Assembly: GCA_938084685.1 (NCBI GenBank)
Contig: CALKGE010000006.1
Coordinates: forward strand, 124,001 to 188,000
DNA: 64,000 nt
Source of the DNA: an uncultured Pirellulaceae bacterium
Lineage (GTDB): Bacteria; Planctomycetota; Planctomycetia; Pirellulales; Pirellulaceae
Reading direction: 5' to 3'
Part shown: positions 27,520 through 36,435 of the stretch, one piece after another
Layout of the letters: each line of letters opens with the position of its first letter
How positions within the stretch are numbered: the first letter of the stretch is position 1
The notes under the pieces: model-generated
What the model was told of the DNA's origin: nothing
Databases searched by the model: none
What the model saw: the letters and a program-made list of their open reading frames with translations, nothing else
Made by a program: the position numbers and the translations under genes

Positions 27520-28071
27520 TTACTCTACGGATCTTTCCTGATACTGTTCACGCAGGTAGTTTCGACAATCGCTGAAGTACTGATGGTACTCGGCTGTCTG
27601 ATAATCCGGGTAGGTCCAACGGCTGGATTGCCATTGATGACGCTGGTAATACAACGTCACTTCTCCGAAGATTCCATCAGCCAGGTACAATCGATGGTCC
27701 CGATCCTTGGTGGTTGCCAAAACAAGTTTGGCCTCGGTTAGGTAACCAGGGTCGATATTCACCGGCCGAGCGACTTGTCCACTCTTACTTTTATCGGCAA
27801 CTTCAGCTTCCCAGTCATTCGTTAGATGCTTGATTTTGGGCAATTCGCCCATATCAATAAGCGTTTTCAGGGCCCAAAACTGCTTTTTAAGATCGCTTCC
27901 CATCGTTTCCGAATAGTAGGTCGTTTGACAGAAATCAAACACCTTCGACGTCAAGCCAATCTCACCCCACTGATCAGTCACTTTGTCGTGCGCGTACTCA
28001 AGAGCCGCCTCGTCGGCGGCAAACGCTCCGATCACCAGCAACACAGGGCGTTGTACGCGAATATCTCCCAT
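27520..28071 (-). CDS. DUF4416 family protein
   Basis: From the ATG at 28071 it is 183 residues; the frame is open upstream but those residues are unlike the family. DUF4416 features are RPVLLVIGAFAADEAALEYA, the Tyr-rich TTYYSETMGSDLKKQFWALKTLI, NIDPGYLTEAKLVLATTKDRDHRLYLADGIFGEVTL and WTYPDYQTAEYHQYF. The biochemical role is not established. The near-invariant NIDPGYL and ATTKDxxHRxYL blocks suggest an enzyme or nucleotide-binding site. It follows proS by 63 bp and is likely co-transcribed with it. Confidence 0.85.
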   Translation of the reverse strand: MGDIRVQRPVLLVIGAFAADEAALEYAHDKVTDQWGEIGLTSKVFDFCQTTYYSETMGSDLKKQFWALKTLIDMGELPKIKHLTNDWEAEVADKSKSGQVARPVNIDPGYLTEAKLVLATTKDRDHRLYLADGIFGEVTLYYQRHQWQSSRWTYPDYQTAEYHQYFSDCRNYLREQYQERSVE

Positions 28072-28134
28072 GACAGGTAACTCCCCCTGGTTGTGCCTGA
28101 CCGCAACCAGTATCTGGCGACGCACAGGTAACCG

Positions 28135-29640
28135 CTAGTATGCTCGCCCAAAAATCGCTCGGCGGGAACTCGGCTTCCCCGTAAAGATACACGTTCCGGC
28201 TCGTTCGTTATCTTCCAGTGGCATGCAACGGATGGTGACTTTGTATTTGGCAATGATATCGAGCACCTGCTGGTCTCCCTCCACGAAATGGCAGCTGGCA
28301 AATCCCCCCTGCTCTTCATTCTCCTCAGAGAAATACTCTTCGAAGTCCTGCAGTGAATGAATCTCACGGGTATTGTCGACGCGCAGTTTCAACGCACGAT
28401 CAAACAATCCCTGTTGAAACGCTTCCAACGTACCAGCGATACCCGCCACAAAATCGTCTCGATCCTGTGACTGACTTTCTCCTGTATCCCGACGTCCAAC
28501 GAAGACCTGGTTGTTTTCAATATCGCGAGGGCCAACCTCCACTCGCAGAGGCACTCCTCGTTTGACATGATACCACTTCTTTTCACCGCCGCGCATGTCC
28601 CGATCATCGATCATGACTCGAACTGTTCCATCCGCATAATACTGCGACTCCAGATCTTCCTTCAGTGCCTGACAAAAATCCAGCACTGACTGCCGGGTAT
28701 CATCTCCCTTGATAATTGGAAGAATAACAATCTGTTTGGGCGCAAGTCTCGGCGGAAGCACTAATCCGTCATCATCGCTATGCGTCATAATCAGCGCTCC
28801 CACAAGCCGCGTCGAAACTCCCCAGGAAGTGGTCCAGGCAAACTGCTGCTGACCTTCCTGGTCCTGAAAGACGATTTCCTGTGCTCGTGAAAAGTTCTGG
28901 CCAAGGAAATGGGAGGTCCCTGCCTGCAATGCCTTGCGATCCTGCATCATGGCTTCAATGGTTAGTGTAGAAACGGCTCCTGGAAATCGTTCATCCTCCG
29001 TTTTCTCCCCTTTAATCACTGGCATCGCCATCACGTTTTCTGCAAAGTCCGCATAGACGTCCAGCATCAGTCGAGTTTCTTCCAATGCTTCTTCTTCGGT
29101 AGCATGACAGGTATGCCCTTCCTGCCACAGAAACTCGGCCGTTCGAAGAAACATTCTGGTACGCATTTCCCAGCGCACGACGTTGGCCCACTGGTTAATC
29201 TTGATCGGCAGATCCCGGTAGGACTGCACCCATTTGGCATACATCGCGCCAATGATCGTTTCACTGGTAGGACGCACGATCAAAGGTTCTTCGAGAGGTC
29301 CGGCTGGAACCAAACCTCCGTCTGGGCCCGGCTCCAGACGGTGATGAGTCACTACAGCGCATTCCTTGGCAAACCCATCAACATGTTCAGCTTCTTTCTC
29401 CAGAAAGCTCATGGGAATAAACAATGGAAAATAGGCGTTCACATGACCGGTCTCTTTGAACATGCCGTCGAGTACCTGCTGCATATTTTCCCAGATCGCC
29501 CAACCCCAGGGCTTGATGACCATGCAGCCACGAACCGGAGACACTTCTGCCAAATCGGCTGCCTTAATAACCTGCTGATACCACAGAGGGTAGTCTTCGC
29601 TGCGAGTTGGACTGATGGCTGTTCGATTCTGTTTGCCCAT
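28135..29640 (-). CDS. proS: Prolyl-tRNA synthetase, archaeal/eukaryotic type
   Basis: A class II synthetase that charges tRNA-Pro. The ATG at 29640 (MGKQNRTAISPTRSEDYPLWYQQVI) gives 501 residues. It has no YbaK-like editing insertion between motifs 2 and 3 and possesses the extra C-terminal domain, which places it in the archaeal/eukaryotic-like (ProS type 3) group. Motif 2 is VVRWEMRTRMFLRTAEFLWQEGHT, and the motif 3 region contains GVSTRLVGALIMTHSDDDGLVLPP. The C-terminal zinc-type region has a single Cys (GFASCHF) and ends in YAY-like FGRAY, matching the C-terminal Tyr of this class. Confidence 0.94.
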   Translation of the reverse strand: MGKQNRTAISPTRSEDYPLWYQQVIKAADLAEVSPVRGCMVIKPWGWAIWENMQQVLDGMFKETGHVNAYFPLFIPMSFLEKEAEHVDGFAKECAVVTHHRLEPGPDGGLVPAGPLEEPLIVRPTSETIIGAMYAKWVQSYRDLPIKINQWANVVRWEMRTRMFLRTAEFLWQEGHTCHATEEEALEETRLMLDVYADFAENVMAMPVIKGEKTEDERFPGAVSTLTIEAMMQDRKALQAGTSHFLGQNFSRAQEIVFQDQEGQQQFAWTTSWGVSTRLVGALIMTHSDDDGLVLPPRLAPKQIVILPIIKGDDTRQSVLDFCQALKEDLESQYYADGTVRVMIDDRDMRGGEKKWYHVKRGVPLRVEVGPRDIENNQVFVGRRDTGESQSQDRDDFVAGIAGTLEAFQQGLFDRALKLRVDNTREIHSLQDFEEYFSEENEEQGGFASCHFVEGDQQVLDIIAKYKVTIRCMPLEDNERAGTCIFTGKPSSRRAIFGRAY

Positions 29641-29852
29641 GGGTGACTTTCTCAACACTCGTTGATTCCTGGTAGATAAACCACTGATGTTTATCAGAGG
29701 TGTAGACCCCTATTTTAGGTCAGCATGACGGAATGCGACAACCAGAGATTTGACAATGGTCCCTTGTGGCCCCCAAGTTTTCCAGTAAGATTGCCACTGA
29801 CCCTTGAGGAACTGCCTGTTAACCACCATTCCCATCAAATACCTGGAACATC

Positions 29853-30857
29853 ATGAGTCGCAAGTACATTAATCAGTTCACCGAAGGCGAAAGCATTAAT
29901 CAGGTTTTTATCGCCAACGGCAAACAGCTTCGTCCCAATCGCCAGGGTAATCTCTATCTGCAAGTCTCGCTTTCTGATAAATCCGGCAGCGTAAACGCCA
30001 TGCAATGGAATGCGAATCAGTCTGTTTACGACAGCTTTGAAAACGGGGACTATGTTGTCGTAAAAGGTACCACGCAACTGTTCAACGGCAATCTGCAGAT
30101 CATCGTTCAGCAGCTTAAGAAAGCTGATGAAACCAGGGTCGATGAATCCGACTTTCATACTTTGACCAATGAAGATGTGGGGCAGCTGATTGTCCAGTTA
30201 CGTCAATTCATTGATTCCATTTCCAATCAGGACCTCCGTAGCCTGTCACAACAGTATCTTGATTCCGCGGAAATCATGGAAAAGGTCACTCAGGCTCCAG
30301 CCGGTGTAAAGAACCATCATGCCTATCAAGGGGGCTTACTACACCACGTCGTTTCGCTGATGGAGCTGGCCGAATCAGTCGTCCGTCATTACCCTCAGGT
30401 CAATCGTGACCTGGTATTGGTCGGAGTGTTACTTCACGACCTGTCCAAGACGGATGAATTGTCTTACCAGCGCAGCCTGGAATACACCGACGAAGGTCAA
30501 TTGGTGGGACATCTGGTCATGGGAGTGGAACTGGTTGGAAAACAGATTTCCATCTGGGAAGCAGCTCATGGTAAACCGTTCCCTCATGAACTGGCCATTC
30601 AAATCAAGCACCTCATCGTCAGCCATCACGGCCAGTATGATTTTGGCAGTCCTAAACTACCGATGACACTGGAAGCACTCGTGCTTCACATGATCGACAA
30701 CCTCGATGCTAAAGTCCATCAGTTCGCGCATGCGATGAACAGCGAGGCAAATCCTGGCGATCACTGGACACCCTTTATTCCTTCTTTGGGTCGCAAACTC
30801 TATAAGAAAGCGCTGCAGGATCAGAACAAACCTGCCCAATCTGGAGAAGCCAGCTAA
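29853..30857 (+). CDS. YhaM-like 3'-5' exoribonuclease (OB-fold plus HD domain)
   Basis: A 334-residue protein with an N-terminal OB-fold nucleic-acid-binding domain (QVFIANGKQLRPNRQGNLYLQVSLSDKSGSVNAMQW to about residue 95). An HD phosphohydrolase domain follows, with HHAYQGGLLHHVVSLMELAESV, the HD pair in LLHDLSKTDEL, and SHHGQYDFGSPKLPMTLEALVLHMIDNLDAK. This order is that of YhaM, a 3'-5' exoribonuclease of Gram-positive bacteria. It lies upstream of rnr on the same strand (about 160 bp), so two 3'-end RNA-decay enzymes are neighbours. Confidence 0.85.
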   Translation: MSRKYINQFTEGESINQVFIANGKQLRPNRQGNLYLQVSLSDKSGSVNAMQWNANQSVYDSFENGDYVVVKGTTQLFNGNLQIIVQQLKKADETRVDESDFHTLTNEDVGQLIVQLRQFIDSISNQDLRSLSQQYLDSAEIMEKVTQAPAGVKNHHAYQGGLLHHVVSLMELAESVVRHYPQVNRDLVLVGVLLHDLSKTDELSYQRSLEYTDEGQLVGHLVMGVELVGKQISIWEAAHGKPFPHELAIQIKHLIVSHHGQYDFGSPKLPMTLEALVLHMIDNLDAKVHQFAHAMNSEANPGDHWTPFIPSLGRKLYKKALQDQNKPAQSGEAS

Positions 30858-31020
30858 TTCCTGCAGAACCAACTGCTCAACCTGTGTCATAATAAACCGA
30901 ACTATTATTAATCCTGATCAATCGTGTGACTCGTACCACGCCATCCGCTGAACAACCAGATTGGGATACCGGATACTATCCTACGAGCTGACACACCTCA
31001 GGTAATTCAAGGGAGTCTCG

Positions 31021-33348
31021 ATGGAGTCTCAACCACTGGAAGCACGTATCCTGGAACATATCAGGAAAGAAAATTACCAACCGGTAAAACCAAGTGTCAT
31101 CTGCAAACAGCTGCAACTTTCACTGGACGACCGCCATGCGGTACGCCGCGCCGTCAAGAAACTGATTCAACAAGGACAGGCTCGCTACGGACCAAAACAT
31201 CTGATCCTGCCGGCGTCTGGAAAGTCCAGCAACACCAAACCATCGGCTCCACCTGCGGATCCTGAAAACAGCGTAACAGGAACCTTTTTCAAAGCCTCGG
31301 GTGGTTATGGATTTGTTCGACCAGAAGGAACTTCTGCAGCCGCAGGGCGCGATGAAGATCTTTTTGTCCCCGCGCACGAAACTCTGGATGCCTGCCATGG
31401 AGATACTGTCCGAGTACGACTTGCTCGAGGAGGAAAACGGCGGGGACGCGGAGACGAACAGCGACGAGCGGCAATTGTGGAGGTGACACAGCGAGCTCGT
31501 TATCAGTTTGTCGGTACCTACCATATCCTGGAGGAACGGGGATATGTTCGTGTCGACGGCTCTCATTTCCAGCAAGCAGTCCCTGTCGGTGACCCCGGTG
31601 CCAAAGGAGCACAGCCAGGACTCAAGGTCGTGATCGAAATGGTCCGCTTCCCTTCCGCGTATGATGACGGAGAAGCAGTCATCACAGAAGTTCTGGGCGA
31701 GCGGGGAGAGCCCGGTGTAGACACCAAAATGATCATCGCGGAGTTCGGACTGCGAGTGGAATTCCCGGAAACCGTGCTCGAAGATGCTCGGCGGCAAGCT
31801 GAATTATTTGACGAAAACGATTTCACCAACCGGGAAGATTTGACGCACCTCACAACACTCACCATTGATCCAATCGACGCTCGAGACTTTGATGACGCCA
31901 TCAGCCTGGAACAGACAGCAAGCGGACACTGGGTTTTGGGAGTCCACATTGCGGACGTGGCCCACTTTGTTCCCGCAGGCTCAGCGCTTGATCAGGAAGC
32001 AGCTATCCGAGCGACGAGTGTCTATCTACCCGACCAGGTCATTCCCATGCTGCCGGAAATTATCTCCAATAACCTGGCCAGCCTGCAGCCAAATAAAAAC
32101 CGGTACGCGAAGTCGGTATTCATGGAATTCACTGCGGAAGGTGTTCCTGTGAATACTGAAATCAAGCGGTCTGTTATCAACAGTGACCATCGCTTCAACT
32201 ATGGTGAAGTCGATGATTTTCTGGCCAACCGCGCACCGTGGAAGGAAAAACTGGACGAAAAAGTTTATTACCTGCTCGACCGTATGCATCTGCTGGCGAT
32301 GATGCTGCGTGAACGACGCATGGACAACGGCTCACTGGAAGTTGGGTTACCAGAAATCAAAATCGATCTCGATAAACGAGGACAGGTCTGCGGGGCACAC
32401 CGAGTGCTCAACACAGAAAGTCATCAGATCATTGAAGAGTTTATGCTGGCAGCCAATCAGGCCGTCGCCACAAAACTGGATGACTGCGAACTCAAGTTTC
32501 TGAGGCGTATTCACCCGGATCCATCCCCTCGCAAACTTTCCAAACTGACTCAGTTTGTCCAGGACATGGGAGTCGGAACGGAGGAAATCACGAGTCGATT
32601 CCAGCTCAAGGAAATCGTTGCGAAGATTGCGAATCAACCGTTCGAACCGTCTATTCAACTTGCCATTCTCAAGAGCATGCAAAAGGCTGTTTATGGCCCC
32701 GAGGAAGAACGCCATTACGCTCTCAATTTCCAGCACTACACTCACTTCACCTCCCCCATTCGACGATATCCTGACCTGACTATCCACAGGTTGTGTAATC
32801 AGATAATTGATCAGCAGACACCTGTGCAGGACTTACCCAAGCTGATTGAGCTGGGAAACCACTGCTCTGACCGGGAACGAAATGCAGAATCAGCTGAGAA
32901 AGAGCTGAAAAAACTCAAACTCCTGAAATATCTCCAGGACCACGCAGATCAGGAATTCGTGGCCGTGATTACAGGAGTTGAGAACTTTGGATTATTTGTA
33001 CAGGGAGCGAAAGTACCTTTCGAAGGACTGATTTCAGTAGCGGCTCTGAAAGATGACCATTACACGATGGTCACCGGAGCGCATGCGCTGGTGGGACATC
33101 GCAGCGGAAACGATTTTCGCCTGGGAGACACACTCGCCGTCAAAGTCCATCAGGTTGATATGCAACAGCGGGAAGTCGATCTGATGCTGATCAAAAAACT
33201 GATTTCGGTGGGTGGCCCTCCACTCAAACGACCTCAGTCCGGCGACCCGGGACGTCAAGGCCACCGCAAACGCAAAGGGAACCCTAAAAAACGTTCCTCT
33301 CTAAGAGCCATTGCAAACCGGAAAAAGAAACGCAAGCGGAGACGATAA
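31021..33348 (+). CDS. rnr: Ribonuclease R
   Basis: A processive 3'-5' exoribonuclease of the RNB family able to degrade structured RNA. The 775-residue product has an N-terminal winged-helix (QLSLDDRHAVRRAVKKLIQQGQARYGP) and a cold-shock domain (GTFFKASGGYGFVRPEG). The RNB catalytic core has IDPIDARDFDDAISLE with the Mg2+-binding aspartates near residue 285, followed by HYTHFTSPIRRYPDLTIHRL. A C-terminal S1 domain (FVAVITGVENFGLFVQGAKVPFEGLISV) precedes a Lys/Arg-rich tail of about 45 residues ending KKKRKRRR. Confidence 0.95.
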   Translation: MESQPLEARILEHIRKENYQPVKPSVICKQLQLSLDDRHAVRRAVKKLIQQGQARYGPKHLILPASGKSSNTKPSAPPADPENSVTGTFFKASGGYGFVRPEGTSAAAGRDEDLFVPAHETLDACHGDTVRVRLARGGKRRGRGDEQRRAAIVEVTQRARYQFVGTYHILEERGYVRVDGSHFQQAVPVGDPGAKGAQPGLKVVIEMVRFPSAYDDGEAVITEVLGERGEPGVDTKMIIAEFGLRVEFPETVLEDARRQAELFDENDFTNREDLTHLTTLTIDPIDARDFDDAISLEQTASGHWVLGVHIADVAHFVPAGSALDQEAAIRATSVYLPDQVIPMLPEIISNNLASLQPNKNRYAKSVFMEFTAEGVPVNTEIKRSVINSDHRFNYGEVDDFLANRAPWKEKLDEKVYYLLDRMHLLAMMLRERRMDNGSLEVGLPEIKIDLDKRGQVCGAHRVLNTESHQIIEEFMLAANQAVATKLDDCELKFLRRIHPDPSPRKLSKLTQFVQDMGVGTEEITSRFQLKEIVAKIANQPFEPSIQLAILKSMQKAVYGPEEERHYALNFQHYTHFTSPIRRYPDLTIHRLCNQIIDQQTPVQDLPKLIELGNHCSDRERNAESAEKELKKLKLLKYLQDHADQEFVAVITGVENFGLFVQGAKVPFEGLISVAALKDDHYTMVTGAHALVGHRSGNDFRLGDTLAVKVHQVDMQQREVDLMLIKKLISVGGPPLKRPQSGDPGRQGHRKRKGNPKKRSSLRAIANRKKKRKRRR

Positions 33349-33465
33349 TTGTCCTGTTTTGGTTTAGCCTTTTTCGTGGATTAGTTATTCTTAATAGAAT
33401 CAGGTTCGATACAATACCTACGAATTGACAACCCTGTCTCCCTCAACGAACGAATTGGCTCTCGC

Positions 33466-34614
33466 ATGACCGACGCTGCACCTCAGGAATCTGCTCAAAC
33501 CGCTCTGTTTGACTGGCATGTGGAACAGGGAGCACGAATGGTCAACTTTGCAGGCTGGCAAATGCCGATCCAGTACTCGTCGATCGTGCAAGAACACAAT
33601 GCCACGCGGAATAACGTTACTGTTTTTGATGTGTCGCATATGGGACGGCTGCGATTCAATGGAGATGGTGCCGCAGCTCTGCTTGATCGTCTGCTCACTC
33701 GCAGCGTCGCTGATATGAAAGTCGGACAGGTTCGGTATTCGCTGATCTGTAATCATGATGGTGGTGTTCTGGATGATGTCCTGGTCTACCATTTGGAGAC
33801 CCCCAGCGGTACGCGGTACTTTCTCTTAGTCGTCAATGCATCCAATCGCGAGAAAATCATACAGTGGATTAATGCACAATGGCCGGATGAATCAACCGTC
33901 GAACTCTGTGATCGAACGCTCGAAACATCGATGCTTGCCGTTCAGGGCCCCTACGCACTCGCCACCGTGGATCCTCTGGTCGGTGCCGATGTCTCCGGCA
34001 TGCCGTACTTCCGCGCAAAGGTCACAGACCAGATGAATAAGCCTTGTATTGTGAGCCGGACTGGATATACGGGCGAGGACGGAGTCGAACTGATTATCCG
34101 CAAAGATCAGACACAACACGTACTGCAAAACATTATGGCTTCTGGTCGTCAGTTCGATATTTCCCCTGCAGGTCTGGGAGCTCGTGATACGTTACGACTC
34201 GAATCCGCCATGCCGCTCTATGGTCACGAACTCGATGAGACTATCAACCCGTTCGAGGCGGGACTCGACTTCGCCGTTTCCCTGAACGACGCCGATGGAA
34301 ACCCTCGAGAATTCATCGGCAGCGAAGTACTCGCCGACATGGCCACCGCTGGTGGACAACGCCAACGAATCGGACTGGTGATGGACGGACGGCGTGCGGC
34401 GCGTGACGGTTACCCGGTACTGGCTGGCGGAGAAACCGTAGGGATCGTTACCAGCGGAACCTTTTCTCCTACACTGCAACAACCGATCGCCATGGCCTAT
34501 GTGCCTGCTGAACTGGCTGTAACAGGCCAGGAATTGGAAGTGGACATTCGAGGAAAGTTGGTACCTGCCACTGTTTCCCGCTTGCCCTTTTACCAAAAAC
34601 CAAAGAGAACATAA
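33466..34614 (+). CDS. gcvT: Glycine cleavage system T protein (aminomethyltransferase)
   Basis: Transfers the methylene group from aminomethyl-lipoyl GcvH to tetrahydrofolate and releases ammonia. The 382-residue product has the family pattern FDVSHMGRLRFNGDGA, SRTGYTGEDGVELI, GLGARDTLRLESAMPLYGHELDE and VTSGTFSPTLQQPIAMAYV. It opens the gcvT-gcvH-gcvPA-gcvPB-lplA cluster. The upstream 117 bp contain a TAGAAT box (33395-33400) but are too short and unstructured for a glycine riboswitch. Confidence 0.96.
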   Translation: MTDAAPQESAQTALFDWHVEQGARMVNFAGWQMPIQYSSIVQEHNATRNNVTVFDVSHMGRLRFNGDGAAALLDRLLTRSVADMKVGQVRYSLICNHDGGVLDDVLVYHLETPSGTRYFLLVVNASNREKIIQWINAQWPDESTVELCDRTLETSMLAVQGPYALATVDPLVGADVSGMPYFRAKVTDQMNKPCIVSRTGYTGEDGVELIIRKDQTQHVLQNIMASGRQFDISPAGLGARDTLRLESAMPLYGHELDETINPFEAGLDFAVSLNDADGNPREFIGSEVLADMATAGGQRQRIGLVMDGRRAARDGYPVLAGGETVGIVTSGTFSPTLQQPIAMAYVPAELAVTGQELEVDIRGKLVPATVSRLPFYQKPKRT

Positions 34615-34660
34615 TAATGACTTCATTCACAATGCCATTTCAAGGATCAGGATCAAAGCT

Positions 34661-35053
34661 GTGAACGCTGAAGAACTACTTTACTGCGACACTCACGAAT
34701 GGGTGTTCATCTCAGATCAGGACGGTCAGAAACTTGCCACAGTTGGCATTTCGGCTTTTGCCGTTGAGCAATTGACGGATCTGGTCTACATGGAATTGCC
34801 GTCAGTCGGAGTCGCCGTGACGGCTGGTGAGGAATTTGGAGAAGTGGAATCGGTCAAAGCCGTTAGTCCTCTCTATAGCCCAGTGACCGGCACAGTCACT
34901 GCCGTCAACGAGGACCTGCCGGATAACCTCGATACTCTTAATACGGATCCCTACGGGGCCGGCTGGATCATGAAAGTAGCTGTCAGCGACGAACTTTCTG
35001 ATAATCTGCTCGATTACGTAGCGTACCAACGACAGTGCGGCGAAGCAGGTTAG
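34661..35053 (+). CDS. gcvH: Glycine cleavage system H protein
   Basis: The lipoyl carrier that shuttles the aminomethyl intermediate between the P, T and L proteins. It has 130 residues from a GTG start. The lipoylated lysine is K66 in GEVESVKAVSPLYSPVTG. Other conserved parts are HEWVFISDQDGQKLATVGISAFA near the N terminus and DPYGAGWIMKV. It lies 46 bp after gcvT. A lipoate ligase gene lies at the end of the same operon. Confidence 0.96.
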   Translation: MNAEELLYCDTHEWVFISDQDGQKLATVGISAFAVEQLTDLVYMELPSVGVAVTAGEEFGEVESVKAVSPLYSPVTGTVTAVNEDLPDNLDTLNTDPYGAGWIMKVAVSDELSDNLLDYVAYQRQCGEAG

Positions 35054-35112
35054 GTAACCGACAACCTACAAGAAGCACGTTTCCTCTAAGTCCATCAGGA
35101 CAAGTTTTACCC

Positions 35113-36435
35113 ATGCCTTATACGTACAACACGCCTGCCCAGCAGGATGAGATGCTACAGGCAATCGGTGCCGATTCAATTGATGAGCTCTTTGATTCGA
35201 TTCCGGAAGCCATGAAACTCGGGCGTCCGCTGCTTATCCCGCCAGCCCTGGGCGAACTCGAATTGACCGCTCATATGCAGGAACTGGCACGACAGAATTC
35301 CAACATTACAGACAATGTCTGTTTTCTGGGTGCAGGCAGTTATGACCACTTCGTACCTGCTGTGATCGACACCATTGCTTCGCGAGGAGAATTCTATACC
35401 TCCTACACTCCCTATCAACCTGAAGTCAGTCAGGGTAATCTGCAGGTCATGTTCGAGTACCAAACGCTGATTTGTCAGCTGACGGGAATGGACGTTTCTA
35501 ATGCCAGTCTGTATGACGGAGGCTCGGCCGCCGTCGAAGCGATGCTCATGGCGGTCAGCATCACTCGACGCCACAACCGTGTCCTGGTACTTGAGTCCGT
35601 GCACCCGGAATACCGCCAGATTCTTGAAACTTACTTTACCACTATCGGCACTGAAGTGGTGACGCTGTCCAGCCCGGATCAACTATCCGAGTCACTGGAT
35701 GAGACGACAGCAGCTGTACTGATGCAATCACCCAACTTCTTCGGAAATGTAGAAGATATCTCTGCCATCGCAGAGCAGGTCCATCAGGCCGGAGCGCTGC
35801 TGGTTTGCAGTGTGGACCCAATCAGCCTGGGAATCCTGAAACGCCCCGGAGACGCCGGAGTCGATATTGTCGTTGCTGAAGGACAATCGCTGGGAACTCC
35901 CCTGCTCTATGGCGGTCCCTACCTGGGAATCATGGCCTGCCGCGAGGAATTTGTGCGTCGACTCCCCGGACGTATTGCTGGGCAAACCGTAGATCAGGAT
36001 GGAAATCGCTGCTGGGTGCTTACCCTGCAAACTCGGGAACAGCACATTCGTCGCGAAAAGGCAACCAGCAACATCTGTACCAACCAGGGCCTGTTCGCAT
36101 TGCGAGCCGCCATTTACCTGTCTGTCATGGGTCCCCAAGGGATGAGAAACGTTGCTGACCTGTGCCTTCAAAAAGCCCATTATGCTCATCAACAACTTAC
36201 GCAACTCGACCGTTTTGAAGCAGTTGGTGAACAACCTTTCTTTAAGGAATTCGTCGTTCGGGACAAACAGAATGATGTGGCAGGTCTGCTGGATAAGGGA
36301 GAAGACTTTAACATTTTCGCCGGTGTTGCACTGGGGAAATGGTATCCACAGTACGAAGACTGCCTGCTGATTGCTGTCACGGAAAAGAGAACGATCGACG
36401 AGATCAATCAGCTGGTGGAGGTACTCGGGTCATGA
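35113..36435 (+). CDS. gcvPA: Glycine dehydrogenase (decarboxylating) subunit 1
   Basis: The non-PLP-binding half of the split P protein, which decarboxylates glycine together with GcvPB. The ATG at 35113 starts MPYTYNTPAQQDEML and gives 440 residues; the frame upstream is not conserved. Family blocks are FLGAGSYDHFVPAVIDTIASRGEFYTSYTPYQPEVSQGNLQVMFEYQ, ASLYDGGSAAVEAMLMA, GPYLGIMACREEFVRRLPGRIAGQT and TREQHIRREKATSNICTNQGL. Its stop overlaps the gcvPB start as ATGA, which implies translational coupling. Confidence 0.96.
   Translation: MPYTYNTPAQQDEMLQAIGADSIDELFDSIPEAMKLGRPLLIPPALGELELTAHMQELARQNSNITDNVCFLGAGSYDHFVPAVIDTIASRGEFYTSYTPYQPEVSQGNLQVMFEYQTLICQLTGMDVSNASLYDGGSAAVEAMLMAVSITRRHNRVLVLESVHPEYRQILETYFTTIGTEVVTLSSPDQLSESLDETTAAVLMQSPNFFGNVEDISAIAEQVHQAGALLVCSVDPISLGILKRPGDAGVDIVVAEGQSLGTPLLYGGPYLGIMACREEFVRRLPGRIAGQTVDQDGNRCWVLTLQTREQHIRREKATSNICTNQGLFALRAAIYLSVMGPQGMRNVADLCLQKAHYAHQQLTQLDRFEAVGEQPFFKEFVVRDKQNDVAGLLDKGEDFNIFAGVALGKWYPQYEDCLLIAVTEKRTIDEINQLVEVLGS

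Noticed and set aside
33349..33465. Possible glycine riboswitch before gcvT
   Set aside because: Only 117 bases, no tandem aptamer-like structure or terminator stem.
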